A stretch of DNA of 64,000 bases from Actinoplanes xinjiangensis (GCF_003148685.1 NZ_QGGR01000026.1:58012-122011); one strand, 5' to 3'; shown: positions 48,740 to 57,637, counted from the stretch's first letter. Notes: generated by a model from the letters alone, not told the origin. A program made the numbers and translations.

Positions 48740-51412
48740 CTAATCGTCGTCGTCTCCGTCGCCGTTACCGCCGCCGTTGCCACCGTTGTTGTTGCCGTTG
48801 GGGCCGTTCCCGTTGTTACCGGGGCCGTTACCGCCACCTACCTGGCAGAGGATGTTGGTCGGGTCGAGCTGGCAGAAGCCGCTGTTCGGGTCCTGGGTGA
48901 CCGGGGTCTCCACCTGGACCGGCTTCGTGCCGTTGCCCTTGGTGTCGTCACCGGTCTTGATGCGCTCGGGGAACTTCTCCTCGTCCCACTCCATCGCCTC
49001 GGCGGTGGTCTCGATGAACTCTTCCCAGATCGCGGCAGGAGTGCCGGATCCGAACATCGGATCGCCGTTCTTCTCCTTCAGCGAGACCCGCTTGCCGGCG
49101 CCACCGACCCAGACGGTCGCGGCGAGCTGCGGGATCCCCCCGACGAACCAGGTGTCACCGTTCAGGCTGTCGCCGTCGACCTCGATCTCCCAGGTGCCGG
49201 ACTTACCGACCGACTCGTGACCGCTGATCGTGTTCTTGGCGGCCTTCGGGATCTCCTTCAGCACGCCGAGCAGGTTGGACATCTGAGCCTCGTCGAAGAC
49301 CCGCTTGCCCTTCTGCGGGGCGGTGTAGAGGATCTTCTCCTCGCCGGTCTTCGGGTCGCGCTGCTTGACCTGCTTGACGAAGTGGGCGTCGTGCCGGACA
49401 CCGCCGTTGACGATGGTGGCGACACCCTGCGCGTGCTCCAGGGGAAGAACCCGGTACTGACCGAAGGCGACCTCGGTGTGGAAGTCGCTGCCCAACTTCG
49501 CCTTCGTCAGGTCGATCTTCTTGCCCTTGTCGGTCCACATCGTCTCGACGCCGGCATCGCGGGCGGCTTCGATGACCTTGTTCGGGCCGAGCTCGTCCGC
49601 GATCCAGTAGAACGGGAAGTTGTACGACTTGATCGTGGCCGTCTCGAGGTCACAGAAGGCACCCCGGCCACCACAGATCGCTCCCGGATCCGCACCGGCG
49701 TTGCTGATCTTTCCGCCTTCGGGCTTCTCCTTGTTCACGTCCCAGACGGTGTTGAAGGAGTAGTCCGCCTTCAGGCCGGCCGCCAGCGTGTAGATCTTGA
49801 ACGTCGAACCCGGGGACTGACCACCGGAACCGTCGTCCGGCACACCGTTGCCGTTGCCGTCCATGTAGCCGGCGTAGTCGATGCCGTTCGGGTCGTCGCC
49901 GCCGTAGTAGCCGAGGACCTCGCCGCTCTTCGGGTCGATGCCGATCACCGCGGCCTGGTAGCTGTCCTTCTGCTTGTACATCGGAGACGTCTTGCTCAGC
50001 CGGGAGCCGGCCTTCTCCGCCGCCGCCTGCACCTTCGGGTTGATCGTGGTGGTGATCGTGTAGCCGCCCTGCTTGAGCTTCTCCTCGCTGAGGCCGATCT
50101 TGTTCTGAAGCTCGTAGGTCACCTGTCGCGTGACCATTTCCACCGGCTTGTTCTCAGTGGTGTTCTTCTTACTGGTCTTGAGCGGCTTGGCGGTCGGGAA
50201 CTTACGCTCGTCCCACTGCTTCTGGGTGATAGCGCCCAGCTTGAGCATGTTTCCGAGTGTGTATTCCCACCGCTTCTCGGATTCGGCGCGGCTGGTCTCC
50301 GGGTCGTAGCCCGGGTGCGTGTCCGTCGCGTACGGCTGCTTGATGATCGAAGCGAGCACCGCGGCCTGGTAGACGTTGATCTCGTTCTTGGCGCCCTTGA
50401 ACACCGAGGCACCGAAGTAACCCTGCGCCGCCGCCTCGGCCCCGTACTTGCCACGGCCGAGGTCGATGTAGTTCAGGTACATGCCGAGGATCTCGTCCTT
50501 GGAGTACTCCGACTCCAGCTTGCGAGCGATGACAGCCTCGCGCAGCTTACGGCTGTAGCTGATCTCCTTCTCTTTCGCGACGTACCGCGCGTACTGCTGG
50601 GTGATGGTCGACGCACCCTGCAGTTCACCACCGGTGAAGTTGTTCCACGCCGCGCGGGCGATGCCCTTCATGTCGATGCCGTTGTGGCTGCGGAAGTTCA
50701 TGTCCTCCGCGGCGATGACGGCGTTCTGCATGTTCGGGCTCATCTTCTGGTACGGCACGTTGATCCGGGGCGACCCGGTCTTCTCCAGCACCGAGCCGTT
50801 GGCGAGCAGGATCGTGTTCATCTGCGCCTCGGGCTGAGGCGTGGGCAGCTTCACGTCGTCGAAGAAGTACGTGCCGCCGACGATGCCGACGCCCAGCATG
50901 ATGACCAGCACCGCCGCGGCCGCGGTCAGGATGTTGGCACGCCGGTACTTCTTGTCGGCCTTGCTGCGGCCCTTCTTGCCACCGCTGCCGCCGGAGGAGC
51001 CACCGGATCCGCCACCACCGCCGGGGCCACCCGGACCACCTGGACCGATGGGACCACCCGGTGACACGGAGGCACGACCACCGACCGGGGCGGCACCCAC
51101 CGAGGCACGACCACCGACGGCGGCCGACCCCACTGAGGCACGACCACCGACCGGGGCGGCGCCCACCGAGGCACGGCCAGGGGTTGCGGAGCCCACGGAG
51201 GCCGAGCCGACCGATGCCCTGGCAGCGGGAGCAGAGCCCACCGACGCCCGCCCCGACGAGCCCGGAACGGAGGCGGCACCGGATGGACGCCGGTAGGCGT
51301 CCGGCGCGGGCTTGCCCTCGTTGCGTGGATCGTCGCCGGGCGTGGAAGCAGCGGACGGCCCGGGCACTTGTACCCGGGCTCGTGCGGACTGCGATTCGCC
51401 GTACGCGTTCAT
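48740..51412 (-). CDS. ponA: Class A penicillin-binding protein (transglycosylase/transpeptidase)
   Basis: An 890-residue bifunctional PBP that polymerises and cross-links peptidoglycan. Residues 1-160 are cytoplasmic and low complexity, with RASVGAAPVGG repeats and a Gly-rich run, then one membrane helix (ILTAAAAVLVIMLGVGIVGG). The GT51 domain has AAEDMNFRSHNGID, QGASTITQQYARY and RKLREAVIARKLE. The transpeptidase has STFK (GGQSPGSTFKIYTL), SYN and KSG in place of the usual KTG. A C-terminal Gly/Asn tail ends in DGDDDD. ATG 51412 is used. The position matches ponA1 next to the GT87 and DUF5318 genes in mycobacteria. Confidence 0.93.
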   Translation of the reverse strand: MNAYGESQSARARVQVPGPSAASTPGDDPRNEGKPAPDAYRRPSGAASVPGSSGRASVGSAPAARASVGSASVGSATPGRASVGAAPVGGRASVGSAAVGGRASVGAAPVGGRASVSPGGPIGPGGPGGPGGGGGSGGSSGGSGGKKGRSKADKKYRRANILTAAAAVLVIMLGVGIVGGTYFFDDVKLPTPQPEAQMNTILLANGSVLEKTGSPRINVPYQKMSPNMQNAVIAAEDMNFRSHNGIDMKGIARAAWNNFTGGELQGASTITQQYARYVAKEKEISYSRKLREAVIARKLESEYSKDEILGMYLNYIDLGRGKYGAEAAAQGYFGASVFKGAKNEINVYQAAVLASIIKQPYATDTHPGYDPETSRAESEKRWEYTLGNMLKLGAITQKQWDERKFPTAKPLKTSKKNTTENKPVEMVTRQVTYELQNKIGLSEEKLKQGGYTITTTINPKVQAAAEKAGSRLSKTSPMYKQKDSYQAAVIGIDPKSGEVLGYYGGDDPNGIDYAGYMDGNGNGVPDDGSGGQSPGSTFKIYTLAAGLKADYSFNTVWDVNKEKPEGGKISNAGADPGAICGGRGAFCDLETATIKSYNFPFYWIADELGPNKVIEAARDAGVETMWTDKGKKIDLTKAKLGSDFHTEVAFGQYRVLPLEHAQGVATIVNGGVRHDAHFVKQVKQRDPKTGEEKILYTAPQKGKRVFDEAQMSNLLGVLKEIPKAAKNTISGHESVGKSGTWEIEVDGDSLNGDTWFVGGIPQLAATVWVGGAGKRVSLKEKNGDPMFGSGTPAAIWEEFIETTAEAMEWDEEKFPERIKTGDDTKGNGTKPVQVETPVTQDPNSGFCQLDPTNILCQVGGGNGPGNNGNGPNGNNNGGNGGGNGDGDDDD
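51069..51200 (-). repeat. In-frame 33-bp repeats in ponA
   Basis: GAGGCACGACCACCGAC (plus strand) recurs at 51069, 51102, 51135 and 51168 with an exact 33-bp period and encodes the RASVG repeats of the PBP N-terminus. Confidence 0.9.
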
Positions 51413-51584
51413 TCCCTCACACCTACCGGTCGCGGGGGCGCGGTCAGAAGGCCCGGACGAGCCGTCCCGACACTGCGCCACGAGCGGGCGTCGTGGGCTG
51501 CGGTCCCGGCAGCCCCCATGTCATGTGTCTGTGATGACCGAAATCCGGTCTCGCACTCGTACACGTTAGCGAGATCGATCCGGT

Positions 51585-52052
51585 TCATACCCGAGCCTCC
51601 TCGCTGTGTGACGACTGACCTGTCCGGTGGGATCCCCCTCCACCGGACGAGACCATAACGTCGCTGTGCAACATCTCCTCCGCGGTGAGCCCGTCACGGC
51701 CCAGAACGAACCTCTCGATGAGGTGGTTCCACGCGCACGAGCGGCACACCTCGACGACGAAGACCTGAAACTCACGCAGCGTCATCGCGAGCACGGGCAG
51801 GTCGGCCAATTTGCGGGCCTGACCAGCGGACTGCTTGAGCTCGTCGCCATAGACGTAATGCACCAGTGTCAGGTTGTCCCGGCGGCAGATCGGGCACCGT
51901 TCGTCGGTCGGCTCGCCATGGAACGTAGCGGCGTTTCTCAAGTAAGGAGACGCGTCGCACACCTCTAGCGCACCGATCCGGCCGTTTTTGACGTCACGCA
52001 GGACTGCTCGCCTCTGTAGCGAGTAGTCGACAACCTGCCGCTGCGTGCGCAT
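51585..52052 (-). CDS. DUF5318 protein with a zinc-ribbon-like Cys set
   Basis: A 155-residue protein (VVDYSLQRRAVLRDVKNGRIG, VCDASPYLRNAATFHGEPT, CPICRRDNLTLVHYVYGDEL, VEVCRSCAWNHLIERFVLG). The CPIC and CRSC pairs suggest a metal site. It is the DUF5318 family, which sits beside ponA in mycobacteria (Rv0049). Function is unknown. TACTCT lies 7 nt upstream of the ATG, so it looks leaderless. Confidence 0.85.
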   Translation of the reverse strand: MRTQRQVVDYSLQRRAVLRDVKNGRIGALEVCDASPYLRNAATFHGEPTDERCPICRRDNLTLVHYVYGDELKQSAGQARKLADLPVLAMTLREFQVFVVEVCRSCAWNHLIERFVLGRDGLTAEEMLHSDVMVSSGGGGSHRTGQSSHSEEARV

Positions 52053-52165
52053 GGCGAAGAGAGTACGCGGTCCCCGCTCTGACGGCGACAGTCATCACAC
52101 AGCGTGGCGTGGCGACTGCACAGGATGCCCGAGTTGCGGAGTAGAACCAGCCGATCTACGGTTGC

Positions 52166-52186
52166 GATGTATCGGGTCGATACATC
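52166..52186. promoter_or_regulatory. PadR operator: perfect inverted repeat
   Basis: GATGTATCG (52166-52174), a GGT spacer, and CGATACATC (52178-52186): 9-bp perfect arms 25 nt upstream of the padR start. ATGTAT...ATACAT is the classic PadR-family operator, so the gene is probably autoregulated together with ino1. Confidence 0.8.
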
Positions 52187-52210
52187 GGGACACAGTTCGA
52201 GGGAGGGCCA

Positions 52211-52816
52211 GTGCTGGAATTGGCGATCCTCGGTCTCCTTCAGGAGGCCCCGATGCACGGTTATGAGCTCCGGAAGGAACTCGCCACCAAACTCGGCACG
52301 CTCCGCGCCGCGATCAGCTACGGCACTCTGTACCCCACTCTGAAGCGGCTGAAGCTCGCCGGCTGGATCAGTGAGGCGGAGGCCAGCAGCGACATCATTC
52401 CCCCGATGACCAGCAAGCGGGGGCGGGTTGTCTACAAGATCACCGCGGAAGGCAAGGAGCACTTCGCCGACCTGCTCACCCAGACCGGCCCGGAGACCTA
52501 CGACGACGCCGGCTTCGGAGTGCACTTCACCTTCTTCTCGCGCACCGATCGCGCCACCCGGCTCCGCATCCTGGAGGGCCGGCGCCGGCGCATCGAGGAG
52601 CGCCGGGAAGGACTGCGCGAGATCCTGGCCCGCGCCGCCGACCGCCTCGACGCCTACACCCTGGAGCTGCAGCGCCACGGTTTGGACGCGTGTGAGCGCG
52701 AGGTCCGCTGGCTCGAAGAGCTGATCACCAACGAGCGCTCCGGTCGTACCCCCGCTGTCCGTCAACGCACGGAAAGCACCCCAGAACCCCCGCGTCCGCA
52801 CCTGGACCGGCCGTGA
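52211..52816 (+). CDS. PadR family transcriptional regulator
   Basis: A 201-residue regulator. The N-terminal winged helix has LELAILGLLQEAPMHGYELRKELATKL, the SYGTLYPTLKRLKLAGWI recognition region and GRVVYKITAEGKEHFADLL. A C-terminal coiled coil (RLRILEGRRRRIEERREGLREIL) mediates dimerisation. GTG 52211 follows a GAGGGAGG ribosome site. The ino1 start lies 23 nt after its stop. This padR-ino1 pair is conserved in actinobacteria. Confidence 0.92.
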   Translation: MLELAILGLLQEAPMHGYELRKELATKLGTLRAAISYGTLYPTLKRLKLAGWISEAEASSDIIPPMTSKRGRVVYKITAEGKEHFADLLTQTGPETYDDAGFGVHFTFFSRTDRATRLRILEGRRRRIEERREGLREILARAADRLDAYTLELQRHGLDACEREVRWLEELITNERSGRTPAVRQRTESTPEPPRPHLDRP

Positions 52817-52839
52817 TGAACAACAAGGAGGCAAACGCG

Positions 52840-53919
52840 ATGGGTTCCGTCCGCGTCGCCATCGTCGGTGTGGGTAACTGCGCCTCGTCCCTCGTGCAGG
52901 GCGTGGAGTACTACAAGAACGCCGACCCCAACGACCGCGTTCCGGGTCTCATGCACGTGACCTTCGGCGACTATCACGTCTCGGATGTGAAGTTCGTCGC
53001 GGCGTTCGATGTGGACGCCAAGAAGGTCGGCATGGACCTCAGCGAAGCGATCGTCGCCAGCGAGAACAACACCATCAAGCTGACCGACGTGCCGCCGACC
53101 GGCGTCACCGTGCAGCGCGGCCCGACCTTCGACGGCCTGGGCACCTACTACCGCGAGATCATCGAGGAGTCGACGGCCGAGCCGGTCGACGTGGTGCAGG
53201 CCCTGAAGGACGCCGAGGTCGACGTCCTGGTGTCCTACCTCCCGGTGGGCTCGGAGGAGGCCGACAAGTTCTACGCGCAGGCCGCCATCGACGCCGGTGT
53301 GGCGTTCGTGAACGCGCTGCCCGTCTTCATCGCCTCCGACCCGGAGTGGGCGCAGAAGTTCACCGACGCGGGCGTGCCGATCGTCGGCGACGACATCAAG
53401 AGCCAGGTCGGCGCCACCATCGTGCACCGCGCGCTGGCGAAGCTGTTCGAGGACCGCGGTGTCGAGCTGCTCCGCACGTACCAGCTGAACTTCGGCGGCA
53501 ACATGGACTTCATGAACATGCTGGAGCGCAACCGCCTGGTCTCCAAGAAGATCTCGAAGACCCAGTCGGTGACCTCGCAGATCCCGCACGAGATGATCAA
53601 GAGTGACGTGCACATCGGCCCGTCCGACCACGTGCCGTGGCTCGACGACCGCAAGTGGGCGTACATCCGTCTCGAGGGCCGTTCCTTCGGTGACACCCCG
53701 CTGAACGCCGAGCTCAAGCTCGAGGTGTGGGACTCGCCGAACTCGGCCGGCGTGATCATCGATGCGGTTCGCGCCGCGAAGATCGCGAAGGACCGCGGCA
53801 TCGGCGGCCCGATCCTCTCGGCGTCGTCCTACTTCATGAAGTCCCCGCCCGTGCAGTACAGCGACCACGACGCCCACGCGGCGGTCGAGGCTTTCATCGC
53901 GGGCGAGATCGAGCGCTGA
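52840..53919 (+). CDS. ino1: Inositol-3-phosphate synthase
   Basis: A 359-residue NAD-dependent enzyme that turns glucose-6-phosphate into myo-inositol-1(3)-phosphate, the source of phosphatidylinositol, lipomannan and mycothiol. It has the Rossmann motif AIVGVGNCASSL, VDVLVSYLPVGSEEA, GDDIKSQVGATIVHR, LNFGGNMDFMNML and SDHVPWLDDRKWAYIRLEG. ATG 52840 has AAGGAGG 8 nt upstream; the frame is open to 52813 but that would overlap padR. Confidence 0.96.
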   Translation: MGSVRVAIVGVGNCASSLVQGVEYYKNADPNDRVPGLMHVTFGDYHVSDVKFVAAFDVDAKKVGMDLSEAIVASENNTIKLTDVPPTGVTVQRGPTFDGLGTYYREIIEESTAEPVDVVQALKDAEVDVLVSYLPVGSEEADKFYAQAAIDAGVAFVNALPVFIASDPEWAQKFTDAGVPIVGDDIKSQVGATIVHRALAKLFEDRGVELLRTYQLNFGGNMDFMNMLERNRLVSKKISKTQSVTSQIPHEMIKSDVHIGPSDHVPWLDDRKWAYIRLEGRSFGDTPLNAELKLEVWDSPNSAGVIIDAVRAAKIAKDRGIGGPILSASSYFMKSPPVQYSDHDAHAAVEAFIAGEIER

Positions 53920-53933
53920 CGCTCGAACCTGCT

Positions 53934-53972
53934 TGATTCAGGCCGGCTCCGGAAACGGGCCGGCCTGAATCA
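53934..53972. terminator. Bidirectional terminator of ino1 and ogt
   Basis: A perfect 14-bp stem (TGATTCAGGCCGGC at 53934-53947, complementary arm 53959-53972) with an 11-nt loop. The right arm contains the ogt stop codon, so the gene end and terminator overlap. Confidence 0.8.
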
Positions 53973-54425
53973 GCTCCAGGCCCGTTGCAGGGCGACCGCG
54001 GCCTCCAGCTCCAGCAGCTGGCGCTTGCGGTCCAGGCCGCCGCCGAAGCCGACCATCTTGTTGCCGGCGCCGACCACGCGATGGCACGGGACGATCACCG
54101 GGATCGGGTTGCGGTTGCAGGCCGTACCGACGGCGCGGGCCGCTCCCGGGTCGCCCAGCGCGGTGGCGATCGCCCCATACGTGATCATCTCGCCGTACGG
54201 GATCCGGGCGATCTCCGCCCAGACCGCCCGCTCGAACTCCGAGCCGCCCCGCAGGTCGAACGGCACCGTGAAGTCGGTCCGCTCCCCGGCGAAGTAGGCG
54301 CGCAACTGCCCGGCCGCGGGATGGTCGGTGGACGGGCCGGGCCGGGCGGCGAACCGCACGCCCACCACGGCCGGGCCGTCGACGACGAGACCCAGCGGAC
54401 CGATCGGCGACTCGATGACGAACAT
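53970..54425 (-). CDS. ogt: Methylated-DNA-protein-cysteine methyltransferase
   Basis: A 151-residue suicide repair protein for O6-alkylguanine. It has FERAVWAEIARIPYGEMITYGAIA, ACNRNPIPVIVPCHRVVGAG with the acceptor Cys, and MVGFGGGLDRKRQLLELE. ATG 54425 gives the normal Ogt N-terminus (MFVIESPIGPLGLVVDG). The reading frame is open further upstream but divergent from the sigma-factor gene. Confidence 0.95.
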   Translation of the reverse strand: MFVIESPIGPLGLVVDGPAVVGVRFAARPGPSTDHPAAGQLRAYFAGERTDFTVPFDLRGGSEFERAVWAEIARIPYGEMITYGAIATALGDPGAARAVGTACNRNPIPVIVPCHRVVGAGNKMVGFGGGLDRKRQLLELEAAVALQRAWS

Positions 54426-54591
54426 GCGCCCCAGTCTGCCCGAACCACCCGAGCTTGACGGCGTCCGCGACGGCCGCGAGGACCCGTCGACATGCGGCGC
54501 CCCCGGGCAGGACGCGACCGTCACGGCGCCCGGGGAAAACGAGATGCAAAGATCCGGATCCCTTGCGCGTCGTGTACGGCGGAGGTGACCG

Positions 54592-55104
54592 GTGAGGCAG
54601 TCGCTCGAAGACGAGTTCACCGCATTCGTCGCGGAACGGGGGCAGGCGCTGCTCCGGATCGCGCACGCGCTGACGGGGGATCGCGAAACCGCACAGGATC
54701 TGGTGCAGGGCGCGCTGGCGAAGGCATACGCGCGGTGGCCGCGGATTCACAGTGATGCCGAGGCGTACGTACGAAAGATCATCTATAACGACCGGGCATC
54801 CGCCTGGCGCCGGCCCGCGCGCCGCAACGAGGTGTTCGTCGCCGAGGTGCCGGACCGGGCCGCCGAGCGCCGCCACGACCAGGACGTCACCGACCGGCTC
54901 ACGGTCCGCAACGCCCTGCTGTCGCTGCCGGCCCGGCAACGTGCCGTGCTGGTGCTGCGCTACCTGGAGGACCGTTCGGTGGAGGAGACCGCCGAGGCGC
55001 TCGGATGCCGGCCCGGAACCGTGGCCAGCCAGGCGTCCCGTGCACTGGCGAAGTTGCGCGGCATGGTCGGTGACCGGATCACGTCGATGGGGGGAGCCCG
55101 ATGA
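54592..55104 (+). CDS. SigE-family (ECF) RNA polymerase sigma factor
   Basis: A 170-residue sigma factor of the actinobacterial SigE-like ECF group. Region 2 is seen in FVAERGQALLRIAHALTGDRETAQDLVQGALAKAY and region 4 in ALLSLPARQRAVLVLRYLEDRSVEETAEALGCRPGTVASQASRAL. GTG 54592 has GGAGG 6 nt upstream. The following gene overlaps by 4 nt (ATGA) and is probably its membrane partner. Confidence 0.88.
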   Translation: MRQSLEDEFTAFVAERGQALLRIAHALTGDRETAQDLVQGALAKAYARWPRIHSDAEAYVRKIIYNDRASAWRRPARRNEVFVAEVPDRAAERRHDQDVTDRLTVRNALLSLPARQRAVLVLRYLEDRSVEETAEALGCRPGTVASQASRALAKLRGMVGDRITSMGGAR

Positions 55105-56216
55105 GGGACCTGGAGGAGACCTTGCGCGACGCCGTCCAGGACCTCGCCGACGAGGCGCCGCACGCCTTCGATCTCGCCGGTGCGGCCCGCATCCAGGGTC
55201 GCCGGATCCGGCGGCGCAGGCATGCCGCGGCGGGGGCGTTCGCCCTGATCCTGCTCTCGATCGTCACGGTGCCCTACGTCTGGCTGCGACCGGAGCCGCG
55301 GACACCGGTCGTGCAGCCGGCACCGTCGGTCACGGTGAGACCGAGCCTCCGTTCACTGCCCGACTTCACGATCAAGGCGCCCTACCTGCTGCCCGGCAAC
55401 GCGGCCGTCACCATGGTCACCATCCCGACCAGGGTCGACGACGGGGCCGACGAGAACACCTATGTGGCGCTGGACCGGGACGCCGGCCGATACCGGCAGC
55501 TGCCGTTCGACCACGCCCCGCTGGCGGTGTCACCCGACGGCGAGCGCTTCGCGGCGGAGGTCGCCCGGAACCGGATCGATGTGCTCGCCGCCGACGGCGA
55601 TGTGGTGGACACGCTGCAGGTCGACACCTTCTCCTCGGCCGGCGGCGCCCCGGTGTGGTCGCCGGACGGTTCGCGTCTGCTGATCCCCACCGACGGTGGT
55701 TTCGCCGTCTACGAGACCGGGACGGGGGAGCATCGGGACTTCCCCAATCCGGACATCCACTCGCTCTGCTCCGACTTCTGCTCGTTCAGCTGGCTCCCGA
55801 ACGGTCGGGAGATCGCCGTTCCGCGCCGGGACGTCAGCGTGCGCCGCACCGAGGCCCACCCCGACAAGATCGAGGCCGTGATCGTCTACTCGGCCGACAC
55901 CGGCAAACGGGTGCGAAGCATCCCGACGATCGGGGTACCGGTCGGCAACGGCGCCTGGTCCCCGGACGGCGGCACCGTGCTGATCCGCGAGGTAACCGAC
56001 ACGTCCGACGGCATCCGCGTCGTCGACGCCGTCAGCGGAGTCCCGCTGAGCGAGCTGCTGGCCGGACCGGACGCGATCTACCTGGCCGACGGCCGGATCC
56101 TGGCCTTCGGCAACCGGTACGCCCAGATCCACGCCGCCGACGGCACCCTGGTGGAGGAGTACCGGATGCCGCGCCAGTTCGCCGACGGCACGACCGTGAC
56201 GGTGGCCCGTTCCTAG
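55101..56216 (+). CDS. Membrane beta-propeller protein, likely sensor or anti-sigma partner
   Basis: A 371-residue type II membrane protein. A cytoplasmic N-terminus (MRDLEETLRDAVQDLADEAPHAFDL) of the kind found next to SigE-family factors is followed by one helix (AGAFALILLSIVTVPYVWL) and a TolB/WD40-like extracellular propeller with repeats such as APVWSPDGSRLLIPT and NGAWSPDGGTVLIRE. Translational overlap with the sigma gene supports a regulatory pair. No zinc anti-sigma motif is present. Its stop overlaps the pcnA stop in a CTAG. Confidence 0.75.
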   Translation: MRDLEETLRDAVQDLADEAPHAFDLAGAARIQGRRIRRRRHAAAGAFALILLSIVTVPYVWLRPEPRTPVVQPAPSVTVRPSLRSLPDFTIKAPYLLPGNAAVTMVTIPTRVDDGADENTYVALDRDAGRYRQLPFDHAPLAVSPDGERFAAEVARNRIDVLAADGDVVDTLQVDTFSSAGGAPVWSPDGSRLLIPTDGGFAVYETGTGEHRDFPNPDIHSLCSDFCSFSWLPNGREIAVPRRDVSVRRTEAHPDKIEAVIVYSADTGKRVRSIPTIGVPVGNGAWSPDGGTVLIREVTDTSDGIRVVDAVSGVPLSELLAGPDAIYLADGRILAFGNRYAQIHAADGTLVEEYRMPRQFADGTTVTVARS

Positions 56217-57637
56217 TAGCCCTGGGCGCGGGCCCACTTCAGGAGTTCCGCCTCGGCCTCGTCGCGGTCCAGCGGCCCCCGGTCGAGCCGGAGCTCCTTG
56301 AGGTGGCGCCACGCCTGGCCGACGATCGGGCCCGGCGGCACCCCCAGCAGCTCCATGATCGCGTTGCCGTCCAGGTCGGGGCGGACCTTGGCCAGGTCCT
56401 CCTCGGCCGCGATCCGGGCGATCCGGTCTTCCAGGGCGTCGTAGTCGGTGGCGAGCTGGTTGGCCTTGCGCCGGTTGCGGGTGGTGACGTCGGAACGGGT
56501 CAGCTTGTGCAGCCGGTCCAGGAGCGGGCCGGCGTCGGTCACGTAGCGGCGCACCGCCGAATCCGTCCACTCGCCCCGGCCGTACCCATAAAAACGCAGG
56601 TGGAGGGCGACCAGCCCGACCACCTCGGCGGTCACGTCCTTGGGGTATTTCATGGCCTTCATGCGCTGCTTGGTCAGCCGCGCGCCGACCACCTCGTGGT
56701 GGTGGAAGCTGACCCGGCCGTCGCGGCCGACCGCCTTGGTGGCCGGTTTGCCGATGTCGTGCATGAGCGCGGCCATCCGCAGCACGAAGTCGGGGCTCTC
56801 GTCGCCTTCGAGTCGCATCGCGTTGCTGACCACGATCAGCGTGTGCTCGTAGACGTCCTTGTGCTGGGCGTGCTCGTCGATCTCCAGCTTGAGCCCGGAG
56901 ATCTCCGGCAGGAAGCGGTCGGCGAGCCCGGTGTCGACGAGCAGGCGCAGGCCGGCGAGCGGGTCGGTGCCGCACATCAGCTTGGTGAACTCGTCGCGGA
57001 TCCGTTCCGCGGTGATCCGGTCCAGGTCAGCCGCCATGTCGCGCATCGCCGCGACGACCGGCGGGTCCACTGTGAACTGGAGTTTCGCCGCGAACCGGGC
57101 GGCCCGCAGCATCCGAAGTGGATCATCGCCGAACGAGATCGACGGCGCCGCAGGTGTACGGATCACCCGCGCCGCAAGGTCACGCAGCCCGCCGAACGGG
57201 TCGGTGAACTCATGCCCCGGCACCGACACGGCCATCGCGTTGATGGTGAAGTCACGCCGGGACAGGTCGTCGGTGAGCGACGTCCCGTAGGAGACCACCG
57301 GATTGCGGGTCACCCCGTCGTAGGCCTCGGCCCGGTACGTGGTGATCTCGATCCGCAGACCGTTCTTCTGGATGCCGATCGTGCCGAATTCGCGCCCGGT
57401 CTCCCAGATCGCGTCCGCCCAGCCGCTCACCACGGCGAGGGTCTGCTCGGGACGGGCATCGGTGCAGAAGTCGAGGTCGTCACCGAGGGTGCCGAGCAGC
57501 GCGTCGCGCACCGACCCGCCGACCAGGTGCAGCTCGTGCCCGGAGTCGGCGAAGCGCCGCCCGAGCTCATCGGCGACGGGGGACACGCGGAGCAACTCGG
57601 CTACCGCTCTCTGCTGGGCGTGGTTCAACACAGACAT
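56213..57637 (-). CDS. pcnA: CCA tRNA nucleotidyltransferase with HD domain
   Basis: A 474-residue class II tRNA nucleotidyltransferase that adds or repairs the 3' CCA. It has LVGGSVRDALLG, DLDFCTDARPEQ, IEITTYRAE, RRDFTINAMA, GDDPLRMLRAARFAAKL, and a C-terminal HD phosphohydrolase (LMHDIGKPATK, HHHEVVGA). ATG 57637 is chosen; the frame extends upstream without homology. It sits at the position of mycobacterial pcnA next to the murJ-sigM block. Confidence 0.94.
   Translation of the reverse strand: MSVLNHAQQRAVAELLRVSPVADELGRRFADSGHELHLVGGSVRDALLGTLGDDLDFCTDARPEQTLAVVSGWADAIWETGREFGTIGIQKNGLRIEITTYRAEAYDGVTRNPVVSYGTSLTDDLSRRDFTINAMAVSVPGHEFTDPFGGLRDLAARVIRTPAAPSISFGDDPLRMLRAARFAAKLQFTVDPPVVAAMRDMAADLDRITAERIRDEFTKLMCGTDPLAGLRLLVDTGLADRFLPEISGLKLEIDEHAQHKDVYEHTLIVVSNAMRLEGDESPDFVLRMAALMHDIGKPATKAVGRDGRVSFHHHEVVGARLTKQRMKAMKYPKDVTAEVVGLVALHLRFYGYGRGEWTDSAVRRYVTDAGPLLDRLHKLTRSDVTTRNRRKANQLATDYDALEDRIARIAAEEDLAKVRPDLDGNAIMELLGVPPGPIVGQAWRHLKELRLDRGPLDRDEAEAELLKWARAQGY

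Noticed and set aside
48632..51064. 810-codon plus-strand ORF opposite ponA
   Set aside because: Antisense shadow of a well-supported PBP gene.
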